The notes under the pieces: model-generated | Databases searched by the model: none | What the model saw: the letters and a program-made list of their open reading frames with translations, nothing else | What the model was told of the DNA's origin: nothing | Shown: one piece after another, positions 36,945-49,443 of the stretch | How positions within the stretch are numbered: the first letter of the stretch is position 1 | Layout of the letters: the number at the start of each line of letters is the position of its first letter | Translations under genes and position numbers: made by a program | NCBI GenBank assembly: GCA_015680685.1 | Contig: MNCI01015911.1 | Span: 1 to 64,000 of the forward strand | DNA length: 64,000 bases | Origin: Gnetum montanum | Lineage: Eukaryota > Streptophyta > Gnetopsida > Gnetales > Gnetaceae | Direction: 5' to 3'

Positions 36945-37239
36945 ATTTCTCTTCATCTCCAAGCTTTTAGTTTTTTCTCTATTTTACTATGGGCACAACA
37001 ACTATTTCTTGGTTTTGCTATCACCACAGCAAATGGGAGGTAAACACAATAACTTTAGTGTTCTTTTCTGGTTGTTATATGGACGAAGGTATTTTATTTC
37101 TATAAATTTATATCTTTTCCATTTATAAAAGTTGTATTTTGGTTTATCTACTATTAATATGGTAAATATTTAAACACTTAGGCAATATAGAAATTCCAAT
37201 TACTTTTGACTTAGCTTTATCATAGATGAAATTTTTTAT
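36945..37239. other. Unassigned DNA right of B3
   Basis: Ordinary AT-rich sequence without a recognisable gene, leading into the AT-rich tandem repeat. Confidence 0.4.
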
Positions 37240-39737
37240 CATGTAATGCCAACTTTATTGCATATGGAGTAATGTTATAAAATATGATGTGTTTAATTAA
37301 GTATCACGTATATTAACATAAATGATGAAATCATAGCTTTTCAACTCAAATTTACATAGGCCATGTTAATTAATTTATATATAATAAGGTAATATTTTGT
37401 TAATTTTCTCACACATTATACTTATTTTATTTTTATATAAATATGTTAAATATATTAACATTATCTATTTAATTTTTTCTTATACCAAAATAAATTTATT
37501 TAATATAGAGTTTAAAGTTTCTTTTATATTAATATATCATGTTACATGTTATTTTCTCATCTTATACAAAATAAAATTTATCATAGTTTTAAAAATTGTC
37601 ATAAGTTTAGTAACATCTACCCATCACCATTTTTATAGTTGNTTTTTTATAGTTGTTCGTATATGATATGATATGTTACTTTTCTATAAATGAGTAAGAT
37701 ATCATTCTTTGATGTGAAAATTTACAATGATTTTTAAAGTTTTGCCAAAAATTTGCTCACATCTATTGATTATCTTTTCTACATTACTTTTCTATTATAT
37801 AGAAAAATCAGTACAATATATTTATTTTATGTGAACATTTATGATAATTTTTAAAATTTCACTAAAAATTTCATCACATCTAATTGTGACTTTTTTATAT
37901 ACCATGTATATATATAATATGTTACTTTTCCATAGAAAAGCTACCATAATATTTTTATTTTTTTGAAATAAAGAGATGATATATAGTTGATGCTAAGTTT
38001 CAAAAAATATTAAAATCTTTCACATGAAAAGTTCATAGAGTAGATTAAATAATTTTAGTTTTTTTAATCAAAGTTTTAAACTAAGGCTTTGGTTACCATT
38101 AAAAGTTACCATATTTTTCTTAATACGATATATAAATAAATCAAGTTAGTTTTTATTTTATTAAACCACATCAAATATTACGTAAATATAATATACTATA
38201 TATTAAGTTACACATAATTTATTTTATGTAAATATAACATATTTTAATTTTTATATATGTTATTTTTTAGAAAATTTTATATATTGGATAACTATGTCAC
38301 AGGAACTTTATATTAAAGTTATAAAAATCCATTTACCTTATTATGTACTTTCATTATTATGATTTTATTATATATTAGCTTGTAAATATGTGTTGTTAAC
38401 ATTTTATTTATGATAATATAAAACAACAGTTATCTCATAAAAAGGTTATGAGGTATGCATATTATGTTATTTTTTACCCAACACTATTATTTTATAAGTG
38501 TTGAAATAATAAATTTTTAAATAAGTATTGTATTTTTATTTTAATAAAATATACTACTTTTTAATTTTTTTCAAAAAAATAAAATATAGTACATTATCTT
38601 ATTCATTTATAATATTATATTTTTAAGTATGGGACATTAGTTTTTTATTTGATAATATAAATATTATTTTTTATCTTATTAAAAAATATTATATTATATG
38701 TTAAGTATTATTTTATTAAAACATACCACATCAAAACATCAAGTCTTTATTTTATATTAACACAACACTAATTTTGTTTTATTTAGATATGTTATATTAC
38801 CTTTTTATTTCAATTGATATGTTATTTTTTGTTTTGTAAAAAAATATTATAATATCTTTATTTTATGATGTTAAATTTGTAGTCTAATATGAATGTGATA
38901 TTAATATTTTTATATAAAAAACCTTAACAATTAAAATTAAGAATAATAAAGTATTAAATATATAAAAATTTGTATACCATAACTTTATTTACTCATGTTG
39001 AATATTCAATGTTATTTAGTATGAAAACACTTTTACACATAAATATGTGATGCTAACTTTATTTTATATTAACCCATGTTATTGAATAGAATATATTTAA
39101 ATTGAGTATCATATATAAGAACATAAATAGTGAAATCACATATTTTAAGTTAAAATTTATGTAGCCTACAAAACTTAACATACATATAATAAGGTAATAT
39201 TTCATTAATTTTATCTTATATCATATTAAATATTTAATATAAAAAATAAACTTTACTTTACATTAATATATCATGTTATGTTATTATTTCATCTTATAAA
39301 AAATAAAATTTACCATGATTTTTAAAGTTTTTCCAGATGTTTGGTTACATCTACCCATTACCTTTTCTATAATTGTTATGATACGTTACTTTTCCATTTT
39401 CTAGAAAAGTACCATATCTTTATTTCATGAGTAAATTTACAATAAGTTTTAAATTTATACAAAACTTTGCATTAAAATAGAGACATAACATTTATGTATG
39501 AGCTATGCCAAGTTTTAAAAAAATATCAAAATCTTACATGAAAAACTCAACCTAAAAAAGAATTAAAATAAGCATTGTGTTTATGGTAGATTAAATAATT
39601 TTACTCTTTTTCTTCCTTGGTTTAAAGTTTTAAGCTGAAGTTTTTTTTATGCTTAAATGTTACATATTTTTTTTATAAATATTTCACATTATACATATAA
39701 ATAAGTCATGTTACCTTTTATTTTATTAAACCATTTT
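37240..39737 (+). repeat. AT-rich tandem array, unit about 1.8 kb
   Basis: The stretch starting near 37283 (AAGTATCACGTATATTAACATAAATG...) recurs near 39095 (GAGTATCATATATAAGAACATAAATA...), offset about 1.8 kb, and the similarity continues for several hundred bases through ATAATAAGGTAATATT (37381 and 39188). So one full unit (about 37240-39050) and a partial second unit (39050-39737) are present; another partial copy is at 29040-29830. No protein coding is supported. A single N at 37642 sits inside a short duplicated stretch. Confidence 0.65.
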
Positions 39738-40625
39738 TGAGTGCTAAGCATTGTAACATTTCACCATACAAGTCATGAGTCTTCACGTGTCACCTAATTA
39801 TAATCTGTGGCCACTATAATTTCACTAGTAGTTGAGGTTTAGTTTATGATCATTTTCTTCTCACTTTGAGCTAGTGAAGTTCAAGTTGTATGGTTTAATG
39901 GCTGAGCTATATGATAAGTTGATGTTGTATGGCTTGAATTATTCTAAATGCTAACACAATGAAAATTGAAATGAATTCTAAATCTATGTGTAACATAAAT
40001 GTAAATTAATGTTAGCCTATAGTGATAAGTATATGCTCCTAGCTTACCATACACATCAAGGGCTCATATAACCATCATTGGGATTACCAAGTGAATTTAC
40101 TACTGAATGAATTAAGTGAACTCTCTACTAGGTTATTAAATGATTATACTACATGCTCAAAACTAGTCATACTTATATTACCTTAAGGACATAAACAAAA
40201 TAAAGCACTGGGAAATTATAATTAACTTAAGTAAACATGTTGAAAAGTAAAACTAAACTAAGTAAGAAAAATGAAGTAAAAGTAAAAGTAAAGTAAAGTA
40301 AGTAGAATGTTACAATGATGGAAAACAATCTTGATCTTTATTTCTAGCCATGAACTATGTCCAAGAATAATTTACTCAAATAAAGATTCTATACAACTAT
40401 TTAACACCACACTATAGGCATTTACTAAATTACTAAGTGTAAAATCGTAGAAACAAACTATAAGAATTTTCCTAAGTATTAGACTAAAGTTCTTCATTTG
40501 ACGTAATAGTGTATTTGTATTAATAGTGAAGACTAGAACCCACTATATCATATCTACAATAACGTAAGTAGGACTAGTGCATCATAGATATGATATCACA
40601 TTTGATGATTTAAATGATTTTATCA
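39738..40625 (-). repeat. Element C LTR, diverged family-B type
   Basis: 888 bp with the family-B LTR plan on the minus strand. The plus strand begins TGAGTGCTAAGC, passes CACCATACAAGTCATGAG and TGAGCTAGTGAAGTTC...TATGGTTTA (compare CACCATACGAATCACAAG and GACTAGTGGTAGC...TATGGTTTA in B3) and ends TTTTATCA. The next bases, AACTAGTTGAAAACTTGTCC, match the start of the B3 internal region in position. It is probably the 3' LTR of the element that carries the ORF at 40.9-42.9 kb. Confidence 0.65.
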
Positions 40626-40879
40626 TATCCTCACAACTAGTTGAAAACTTGTCCTTGAGTTAAAACAAAAGGAGGATGGAGTTCCTTACAAAATTTATGA
40701 AGTTGTATATAGACATGAATACTATGACTTATTTACATTATTGACTCTCCTACAAATGTTGCATTGTGGTTCAAGTGATATTTACAAAATTATAATGCAT
40801 TACATGATGAACACACATGAAAAACAAGACAAGACAAGACAAAAAAAAATAAAACTTTAGAGTCAGTGTAGCCTAATAT

Positions 40880-42918
40880 CCTAGGTGGCAATGGCTCCTA
40901 CATCAACGTCTTTTCCTTGTCATCAAGCTTTTAGAATTGATAGTGGTTAAGTAATGCTCAAAGTTTCTCTTTTTCCAATTTGGAATCATGTACCATCTAG
41001 GAGAATTCGATGATGTTTGCTAGAGTTAATACATCCCATGGATAAGGCAATTCTAAAAACATCATATTTTCCTTCACATACCATGCTGCAAACTACCATC
41101 ATTTTTCTTCAAATGCTTTAGCTAATTTTCTCAATTCTTAGTAGTCTATCATTCTATGAGCCAAATTTACTACAACATCTTTTTGATCTTGGTAGCTAGT
41201 CTTAACTATTTGGAGTTCATAGCTTGCAATTTGTAGTTGTTATGCATCTTTTTAGTTCACAAACTCTTTCTTATACATCATGTACACTACAACCACTTAC
41301 TACTCTAATTCATTTCTGGATCTTCCTACTGTGAGCATGACTAGATTAACATAATAAAAGTTTGCTAATCCCATGTATTCTATGAGATCTTCGATTTGTA
41401 GATCCTTGTTCTTAACTTTAGCTTGATTGATGTGGACAAGATCATCCAATATTTTCTATTAATCAGGTGATAATGCTGATTTTAGCCTTGGCCATTTAGA
41501 TTTTTTTCACTAATTTTTTTCTACATACCTACTTAGTCTTTGAAGTGATCTTTTAGCCTTTCATGCTTCTTAGCCTCATTTTACCATGCGCTAATCTCAA
41601 TAGCTAACTTTTTATGAATTATGAGAACTTCCTCCATTGACAAGGTTCTATTTTTCCTAGCTAATTTTTGCATGTCCTAGTTGACTCTTGCATACTGCTT
41701 TCTAAGCTAATGGATGATTTCTTCAAGGATATTTTTGTATTTCTCAATGTCAGTCAACCTTATATTCTTTATAGAAATCTTTTTGTTTTCTTCCTCTAAG
41801 GTAGTTAGGGCTTTGACATGGACATATGTTTATGGTTTAGCCACTAAAACATTCCATGTTGCTTTCTCCTTCTCCATTTCAACTTGAATATTTCTAGCTA
41901 CCAACTAGAATACTTATTTAGTTTTGAATTTATCTAGCTAGTCTAATTTGTACGGTCTTTGTTTCTGCGTATTATGTAGGGTCTTGTTTCTCTACTCTTA
42001 ATGCTACTAATTTGTCTTGTAATCTTTTCACCTTATTTTCTGCATGTTTGACCCTTCTTTTAGCCATGACTTGCTTGCCCTTTGTTGAAATAAGCTNACT
42101 TTTCACCTTATTTTCTGCATGTTTGACCCTTGTTTTAGCCATGACTTGCTTGCCCTTTGTTGAAATAAGCTTAGACTACACTACAGTGATATTACTAGGA
42201 ATATCAAAAGGGTTCTACATCACTTATCGAGTCTACAAAAGTCAATCCAAGATATCCTCATGTTCTTGAGGGGTCATAGAGGTTCCAACTATTATTTCAA
42301 TATCTTTGGTTCTATTCATATTTTTTGGCAGCACAATAGAAACATTGAAATACTTTTTGATATGATCAACAATAACTTTGGCTACTTCTACTGCATCCTA
42401 GTAGTGCATAACTATGACCATGGTTTCTTCTCCTATTTCAAGCATAACTTAGAAGGATGCAATGTTCCTTGATATTTGTTATGGCCAATCATCATCTTCT
42501 CCTCTCTATAATGCTATTTGACTCTAGCAAGTCTTGTTGATACTACAGGTCTTCTGGGATTGTCTCTAACTTGGTAAATGCTTAAGATTTCTTTATTCTC
42601 CCAACTAATGGTTTTTCAACCTACTATAAATGGCTCATAGAAGGTATATATCCTTTTTGTGCTAGTGGAGCACTTGATCTCAGTGTATCATCAATTGGTT
42701 TTGATCCAATGGATCCTATTTGTTCTTGTTCTATGGTTGGAATGTTTTCTAGTAGTGTGGATCTTGTAACTCCCTCAGTACCTGCTAGCTTCTCTAGTTG
42801 ATCTTTTCTAGGAGGAATCAACTCTAACATCTCGGTGTAGGATGCATTTTGGACCTTGTGTAGAACATCATTAGTGTAGCCCAAACTTCTATCTTGCTTG
42901 CATAGTCTTCTTATGAGG
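40880..42918 (-). pseudogene. Element C coiled-coil-rich ORF, downstream part
   Basis: Minus-strand codons from 42918 downward read SLGYTNDVLHKVQNASYTEM, then LELIPPRKDQLEKL and, after stops, KRRVKHAENKVKRLQDKLVA and LTTLEEENKKISIKNIRLTD, a Glu/Lys/Leu-rich pattern expected of a coiled coil, down to about 41350 (INQAKVKNKDLQIEDLIEY). At least a dozen stops and some frameshifts are present. Together with 50899-51780 it forms one ORF split by A2. The LPFP-LIRRLCK segment at the split resembles the plant transposon protein domain found in large Athila-type elements; I recall that family only loosely. Confidence 0.5.
42097..42097. other. Single N between duplicated sequence
   Basis: About 70 bases before the N (from CTTTTCACCTTATTTTCTGC) are repeated directly after it with one or two changes. 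This looks like two overlapping contig ends that were not merged. It adds a false duplication to the element C ORF. Confidence 0.75.
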
Positions 42919-42923
42919 CAAGG
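42919..42923. repeat. A2 target-site duplication, left (CAAGG)
   Basis: CAAGG precedes the 5' LTR; AAAGG follows the 3' LTR at 50894-50898. One mismatch is compatible with an aged five-base duplication, and the element C ORF resumes on both sides. Confidence 0.7.
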
Positions 42924-44326
42924 TGAAACACCACCAAAATTTGCATGTCATAATCATTTCTTTATCATGTAGCCTTCACCCCATGAAACTCAAGGAAAAA
43001 CTTCATTGTAAATGTGAAGATTGTAACACATGAGAAGTAATTTCACATATTTCATACTTTTAGTACTAAAAAATGTCTTACAAGTAGTCAAAACCATATT
43101 CCGCAAGTGAAAAAGTCACATAGTATCTATATTTGGACTTGGGGGATTAAAAATGCCTTTTGGGATGCCAAAAATGACAATTTGATGGGTTTTATGAGGG
43201 GTATACACTTTTCTACACAAGAAACACTTGCAAGGGATAGATCTTACCTACCACCAATGTGAAAGGATATGGTTGCATCTATGCTTAGCATGGAAACTTC
43301 ATCTTCGATGCTAAGACTACACCCCCAACATGGAGGCTGCACCCCTAGTGTGGAGACTACATGTCCCTAGCATAGAAGCCACATGCACCAGATTTTAACA
43401 TTCCATGCACTTCAATGTTGATCATGTACTCTAACAAGGATGGTAGAAGGCCCACTGTAGAATATCTACCTCAAATGTAGATGGTATGTCCCTACTACTT
43501 TTTATACTAAATGAAATGACCATGGGAGTTTGGCACTTTCCATACATAGTAACCCCCCCTCCCACCCATCCCCAATTTGGGCACCTCTCTAACTTATACG
43601 TGGTAGAAATTTGTAGCAATTTTTTAGCCAATTTGTAATTTTATTCATTGCCAAAAATCTATAAAATTTAAACCCCAACACCATATTTAGGTCCACGCTT
43701 TGGCATTTTGAGCATTATAGCATTTTTGACATTTAGGAGCTGTTGCAAAAATTTTAGAACATACCTTCTTGGAGTCTTCCAACATTGAACCCCTATAGCC
43801 TTGTTACCTCCTGATATTTGTGGGTTTTTGGTTTCTACACTGCACTCCTAGGATCTCTAGCTCTCATCATGAAGCATTTTAGTAGCCAAATTTTCCACAT
43901 TTCTCAACATAATTGCATATTTGGAGTAGCAATTGAGGAGGTTTAATAACATCAAGATTGGTAGAACATCTATATCATGAAGTGGATCATATCAACTTCA
44001 ACAGACTTTGAACCCCTGCCCAAGTGAACCTCCTTTGCTCTTCCATGGGAAAAATTTGTACACATCTCTTGAACTTACTCTTTATTTATTCAATAAATTT
44101 TTAAAGCTTTCAATTTGTGTGCAATTTGTATTTGCTTCTAGCTTTTTTTAGATTTTTGTTTTTCTTTACATTATTCATTTTTACATTTTGTAAGTCCTTG
44201 GGTGATCTATTAGACCATCCAAGGCATCCTAAATCCCATTTTTTTAGAGGCCTTGGGGATTCAAGGTTAAAGTTATATGCATTGATATTTTCGGTTCTTT
44301 AGTGATCAAATTTTCTAATCGCTATA
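42924..44326 (+). repeat. A2 5' LTR
   Basis: Starts TGAAACACCACC and ends near CGCTATA; matches 49444-50893 over its length (for example AAATTTGCATGTCATAA, CCATGCACTTCAATGTTGA and the AATAAA signal near 44090). The terminal CA is changed to TA. Confidence 0.85.
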
Positions 44327-44595
44327 GTTTTCTAGTGCTAGAAGAATGGCCTTCACTTAATTTCCTTGTCAAAATTTGCTTCCTCATAGCCAACATTGAC
44401 ATTGAAGTTGTAACCTCCATTTTGCAGCCAAAACCTTCAAATCTACCTTACGATCAATGCTACAATTCATCCCCCTCTACTTCCAAAACCTAGCATGGAA
44501 GTGGTAGGTGTTTGGATTTTGAAATTTTTACAGCATTTGCTGTAAATTTTCAAAGCCAACATTTATTTTCTTGTGCATTTTGTCCCCTCCCCACC

Positions 44596-45170
44596 NNNNN
44601 NNNNNNNNNNNNNNNNNNNNNNNNNNNNNNNNNNNNNNNNNNNNNNNNNNNNNNNNNNNNNNNNNNNNNNNNNNNNNNNNNNNNNNNNNNNNNNNNNNNN
44701 NNNNNNNNNNNNNNNNNNNNNNNNNNNNNNNNNNNNNNNNNNNNNNNNNNNNNNNNNNNNNNNNNNNNNNNNNNNNNNNNNNNNNNNNNNNNNNNNNNNN
44801 NNNNNNNNNNNNNNNNNNNNNNNNNNNNNNNNNNNNNNNNNNNNNNNNNNNNNNNNNNNNNNNNNNNNNNNNNNNNNNNNNNNNNNNNNNNNNNNNNNNN
44901 NNNNNNNNNNNNNNNNNNNNNNNNNNNNNNNNNNNNNNNNNNNNNNNNNNNNNNNNNNNNNNNNNNNNNNNNNNNNNNNNNNNNNNNNNNNNNNNNNNNN
45001 NNNNNNNNNNNNNNNNNNNNNNNNNNNNNNNNNNNNNNNNNNNNNNNNNNNNNNNNNNNNNNNNNNNNNNNNNNNNNNNNNNNNNNNNNNNNNNNNNNNN
45101 NNNNNNNNNNNNNNNNNNNNNNNNNNNNNNNNNNNNNNNNNNNNNNNNNNNNNNNNNNNNNNNNNNNNNN
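44596..45170. other. Assembly gap (575 Ns)
   Basis: Unknown sequence between the A2 5' LTR and gag. Open frames spanning it have no meaning. The true length may differ. Confidence 0.99.
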
Positions 45171-45439
45171 CAGCTAGGAAGCCCAATGTGGATGAGGTTT
45201 AGAACCTTATTTCTAGCTTTTCATTTTTGGCAAAGGGGTGTACCTCCCTTAATTCCCACTTACTATTTATAGTAAATAGCTTTTTTTAGCCATTTTTAAA
45301 ATTTCACTTGCTATAATTCTCTTTTTTCCACCTTTTACAACCTTTCCCAAGCCATTTTACAACTTCATAGCCATGTCCTTTTAGAAATTGACCAAGTTGT
45401 CATTCACGTACACTAACAATGGCTCTAACCAACGAGCCA

Positions 45440-47463
45440 TGAGGGTATACAATCCCAAGGACTCAGCTATCATCAAATGTTGATAGTATTTGAGATTGAG
45501 GGGAAAGAGTCCTAAATTCCTAGTCATAAATGAAGAACTCTACAACTTCATTTGTGCCAAGATCTAAGATGGCATGCTAATTTCGTGAATGGAAGTAGAA
45601 GCCAATAGGGAATTTGAGCTTATACATTACAATGGTAAGGAGTATATTCACTCCCCCTATGACCTAATACCCCTCATTGACATCTACACTAGCATCTTAG
45701 CTCATCTAATATAGATGGATGAAGAGGACCAAAAGGCTACCTCAAATGGGCAACTAGAGGAGGAGGAGGATGAGTTCAAGGCTAAATCTGAGCCCAAAAA
45801 CATCTTGGGTGCACTTTTTCAACAAGGCACCCCTAAGATAATTGGGCCCATCTTCACCCCCTTTATCTCTTTCATAGAGCATGTCCCACCACCTTTGTCC
45901 TTACCTTACGCAATCATGTTTTCTCCCACACTAGTTATCACTGCACATCAAACATAGTCGATGCTATAGTCCATCACATTTCATTTCTCCATGCTAGTTG
46001 CCACATGACCCCAAGTTGTGTGATCATCGATAGTGGTTGTCACCACCAAAAACTCATTGACCAACCAAGTGGGACCCACTATGGAATCCCAAGCAACCCA
46101 TGGGTCACATACCCCCTTTGTTCTATTTGTGCACTAGATACCAACATAAACATATTTCTTCTTGTTTTATCCACTAACTACAGCCATAATGCAACCTTTC
46201 CCCTCTGTGCAATAACCAATAACAAGGCCATAGGCCTCCCAAAAAATTCCATAACCATTTGTGGAAACCCCATAGCTAATATGGGCACTACAAGACCTAG
46301 ATCAGGCCTTTCAAATGATTTACAACCTAACAGAGAAGTTGAAGAGGCTTAAAGCCTTTGTATCTCAAAGCATCAAGATCATGAACTTCTACCAGGATGA
46401 TCCTATCAGTTCTATGGTCATACCCTTGATGCTTTCTCCTAGCATCCCCATCTCTCAATTCAATAAGTACGATGAAGAAGGTAATCCCAATGTTCACCTT
46501 ATTACTTTCTTCTTTGAGTGCTTGCTATTACAATCATGGCCATAAACCATAATGAGGATCTTTCCTATGTCTTTGATAGGGAAAGTGCTTGATTGGTACA
46601 ATTCCTTATCACAAGGATCTATATCCTCCCTTGAAGACTTGATAGTGTACTTCATTAATTACTTCAAGTATAACTTGAGGCCTAACACTACACTTAACCA
46701 ACTAATGAAGGTTAAGCAGGGACCCCTCAAACTACTGCAGAAGTTCACCCAATAATGAAACAACCTACTTAATGAGATACTAGAGCCTATAACTGAAACA
46801 CATCTTTTGGTTATATTTAAGGGGACAGTTAATGACTTTATCAAGTCCAAGCTGTATTACCTTGATCCATAGTCACTTAGTCAAATAGTCTTCCATACAA
46901 AAAACATAGAGGACACTGTGGAGATATCCATGACCCTANATGGAGATATCCATGACCCTACTTACATGGCATATAAAAATTAACATACAAGGAGGGATAA
47001 AGAGAGGTATAAACAAAACAATGTGGTTGTAACAATGGTAACCAAAGAGACCAAAACTACTAACACAAGGCCAAAGGACAACCCACCCAAAGCCGCTACT
47101 AACAATTGAGATAATCAACCATTAACCTCTAGGGCCACTACATCGACTACACCTAGGCAAAAATTTGAGAAAAAGGATAGGAAAAAATATGCTAGTTTAC
47201 CTTTGAAACCATTTGAACTATTGGATTAACTATTGAAGAGTGGGTGTATACAATATAAGCAAATGACCAAAGCCAAAGGCTCCACTTGAGTGATGAAAGA
47301 TGACCCTCAACTACCTAGGTATTTTAAGCTAGATTGCTTTTGTCACTATCACCAACTACATCATCATGAAACATACTTTTACCTCACATTGAAACATGAC
47401 TCGTAGAAAATGATAGATAAGGGAGAGTTAGTCCTAGATGCCTCCAACCTGGTCCAACCACAA
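45440..47463 (+). pseudogene. A2 gag
   Basis: From about 45440 the frame reads RVYNPKDSAIIKC and then LVINEELYNFICAKI and REFELIHYNGKEYIHSPYDL, with stops, and stays open at 45715-45957. The gag core spans 46380-46760: SIPISQFNKYDEEGNPNVHL, IFPMSLIGKVLDWYNSLSQG and RPNTTLNQLMKVKQGPLKLL, a textbook plant gypsy gag domain. Downstream at 47330-47400 a Cys/His block (CFCHYHQLHHHETYFYLTLK) matches the zinc-binding region of Tat gags. A single N with a duplicated flank sits at 46939. Confidence 0.85.
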
Positions 47464-47466
47464 AAT

Positions 47467-48258
47467 TAATTAATGTAGGTGTATAAGAACCCATTAAACA
47501 TTTGGGTTCAATTTATTCCCCTAAGAAGGACAACATCTGAAAAATTCTATAAGTTTATAATGGATAACATTGTAGCCTGGTTTGGCATACCCATGACCAT
47601 AGTTACAAACAATGGACCACAATTTAGTAGCCAAGGAAAAAAGGATTTCTGTCATAACCTAGGCATTAAGAATTCTTTCTTATCACCTTACTAACCTCAA
47701 GTTAATGGATAAGCAGAAGCAAGAAACAAGGCCATCATCAACTTTCTTAAGAAGATGCTCATCAACAACAACCGCAAGTGTCATGAGCAGCTTGTCCATA
47801 CACTTTGGGCCTATTGTACAACCTACTATATGAAAAATATTGTAACATCTTATAGCTTGGTTTATGGTTCTAAAGTTGTTTTACCTTTTGAATTGCATGT
47901 ACCATCACTTTGAGTGACCCTTTCTAAATTATTCAATGATAAGTAGAGTAAGGAGTTTAGACAACAAACCTACACTCAATTGAGAGTAACATGTATGAGT
48001 GCTTGCTCATGTCAAGTAATATCAAGAGAGGCAGAAAGGGAAACATCATCATAAATTCATTAAGCATAAGATTAAGGAATGTAACTTGGTCCTCAAAGCC
48101 ATTGACAAGCATGCAAATAAATTCTCAACCAATTGGAAAAGATCGTTCCTTATCACCAGAGCCTACAACAATGGAGCATTCAAGATTGCAAACATGGATG
48201 GTAATGAGTTGGCCAATTTGGTTAACCAATCCTATCTAAATCCTTATTATATGTGACC
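47467..48258 (+). pseudogene. A2 integrase
   Basis: Begins in mid-domain with WVQFIPLRRTTSEKFYKFIM and continues IPMTIVTNNGPQFSSQGKKD, NKAIINFLKKMLINNN, LWAYCTTYY and SLVYGSKVVLPFELHVP, then a frame change, and finishes MDGNELANLVNQSYLNPYYM. The N-terminal zinc finger is absent because the deletion joining gag to integrase ends at about 47480. The core aspartate of the T(D/N)NG motif reads N, as in A1. Confidence 0.85.
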
Positions 48259-48325
48259 TACATGTAATCTACATAATCCATGACATCGATGGCCATCAAC
48301 AAGTGAGCCTACTTCATCACGACTT

Positions 48326-48470
48326 ACCAAGGCCTTAAACTAGTAATACAACCTACCAAGGCCTTAAACTGGTGCCATGGTTCACTATAACCTTAAATTG
48401 ATACCATGGCCTACCAAGGCCTTAAACTAGTACCATGGCCCACCATGGCCTTAAACTAGCAACATTGGTG
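48326..48470 (+). repeat. 29-bp minisatellite, five copies
   Basis: Five consecutive 29-bp units starting at 48326, 48355, 48384, 48413 and 48442, each of the form ACCAAGGCCTTAAACTAG plus a variable tail often containing CCATGGCC. Related single units occur near 3656 and 3979. It lies in the noncoding tail of A2 downstream of integrase. Confidence 0.85.
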
Positions 48471-49443
48471 ACCTGGGTGGCTTGGTTTTATCATTCTATT
48501 TGGCCTATATGCATTGTAATGTTATAACATGTTTTGTTTGCTTAATTTTCTTATATTCTTGGAGTTGTATTTGTAAGATGAAGTCCAGCATCATCACAAG
48601 GATGTAAGTCATCACAACAGCAAGCCACTATGCAACCTTAATGTGTAAGATTTGGTGGCTTTATCTTACTGTGGAAAGAGTGCTTATACCATTGCCATCC
48701 ATCTAGCACCACTCCTTGAGCCCAACCCCATAACTTAAGGATGACCTTCCACACTTTGGAAAATAATGTTGAGCTATGTTTGCTACTCATCCACTATAGC
48801 CATATAATATCTCTTCATCATGCTCTCATCCTCAAGTCCACTTGAATGTAACATAGTTCATTTGGTGGGAAAATAATTAAGTCCATTGAGTGTAACACAT
48901 CCCATTTGATGGGGTAGTCCCCCAAGTCCATTGAGTGTAATGCAACTCATTCAATGGGAAAACCATATCTAACTAGCCTTGGCAAAGAAACCTAATGAAG
49001 GTTTCACCCCACAAAGAAAATAAGGATGAAGATTGCCAATCCAAAATTACTAGTAAAGGCCAATGGCTTTGAACATAAGGAAGGAGCCCAATGACTAAAG
49101 CAACCTTGGAGTGAAGTGATTGGGTCCTCAAATGCATTTTCTGAGTGACCAACACTTCAAGACATGAAGTTTGAAAAGCATCGATAGATAAATATGTCAG
49201 TGGCATAGTCATGATGTCAACATTTGAAATGCATTATTAACTCTCATAGCCATTTCACTCTAACCTTAACATCATCTCCTCATCATAGCCTTATCTGATC
49301 ATCACAAGCACTCTTTGGCATGGTTCAAGATGACAAGATCAAGCACAAAGAGGAAATTTTGGTGGTGGACCTACATTGATGTTTTGTATTCTTTGTCGAT
49401 GTCTCTTAGATAAATCCTCAAGACACAAACAAAGAGGGGTCAT
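48471..49443 (+). other. A2 3' noncoding tail and polypurine tract
   Basis: No gene seen. The part 48471-48600 resembles 7830-7960 after A1. Two tandem-like phrases (CCATTGAGTGTAA near 48884 and 48930) occur. The end ACAAACAAAGAGGGGTCAT (49425-49443) is a plausible polypurine tract next to the 3' LTR. Confidence 0.6.

Noticed and set aside
37397-37666. 89-codon hydrophobic open frame with Ile/Leu/Tyr-rich composition
   Set aside because: It results from the extreme AT content of the tandem repeat and crosses a single N; membrane-protein appearance is an artefact.
44512-45272. Long open frames over the N run on both strands
   Set aside because: They consist almost wholly of unknown residues translated from the assembly gap and carry no information.
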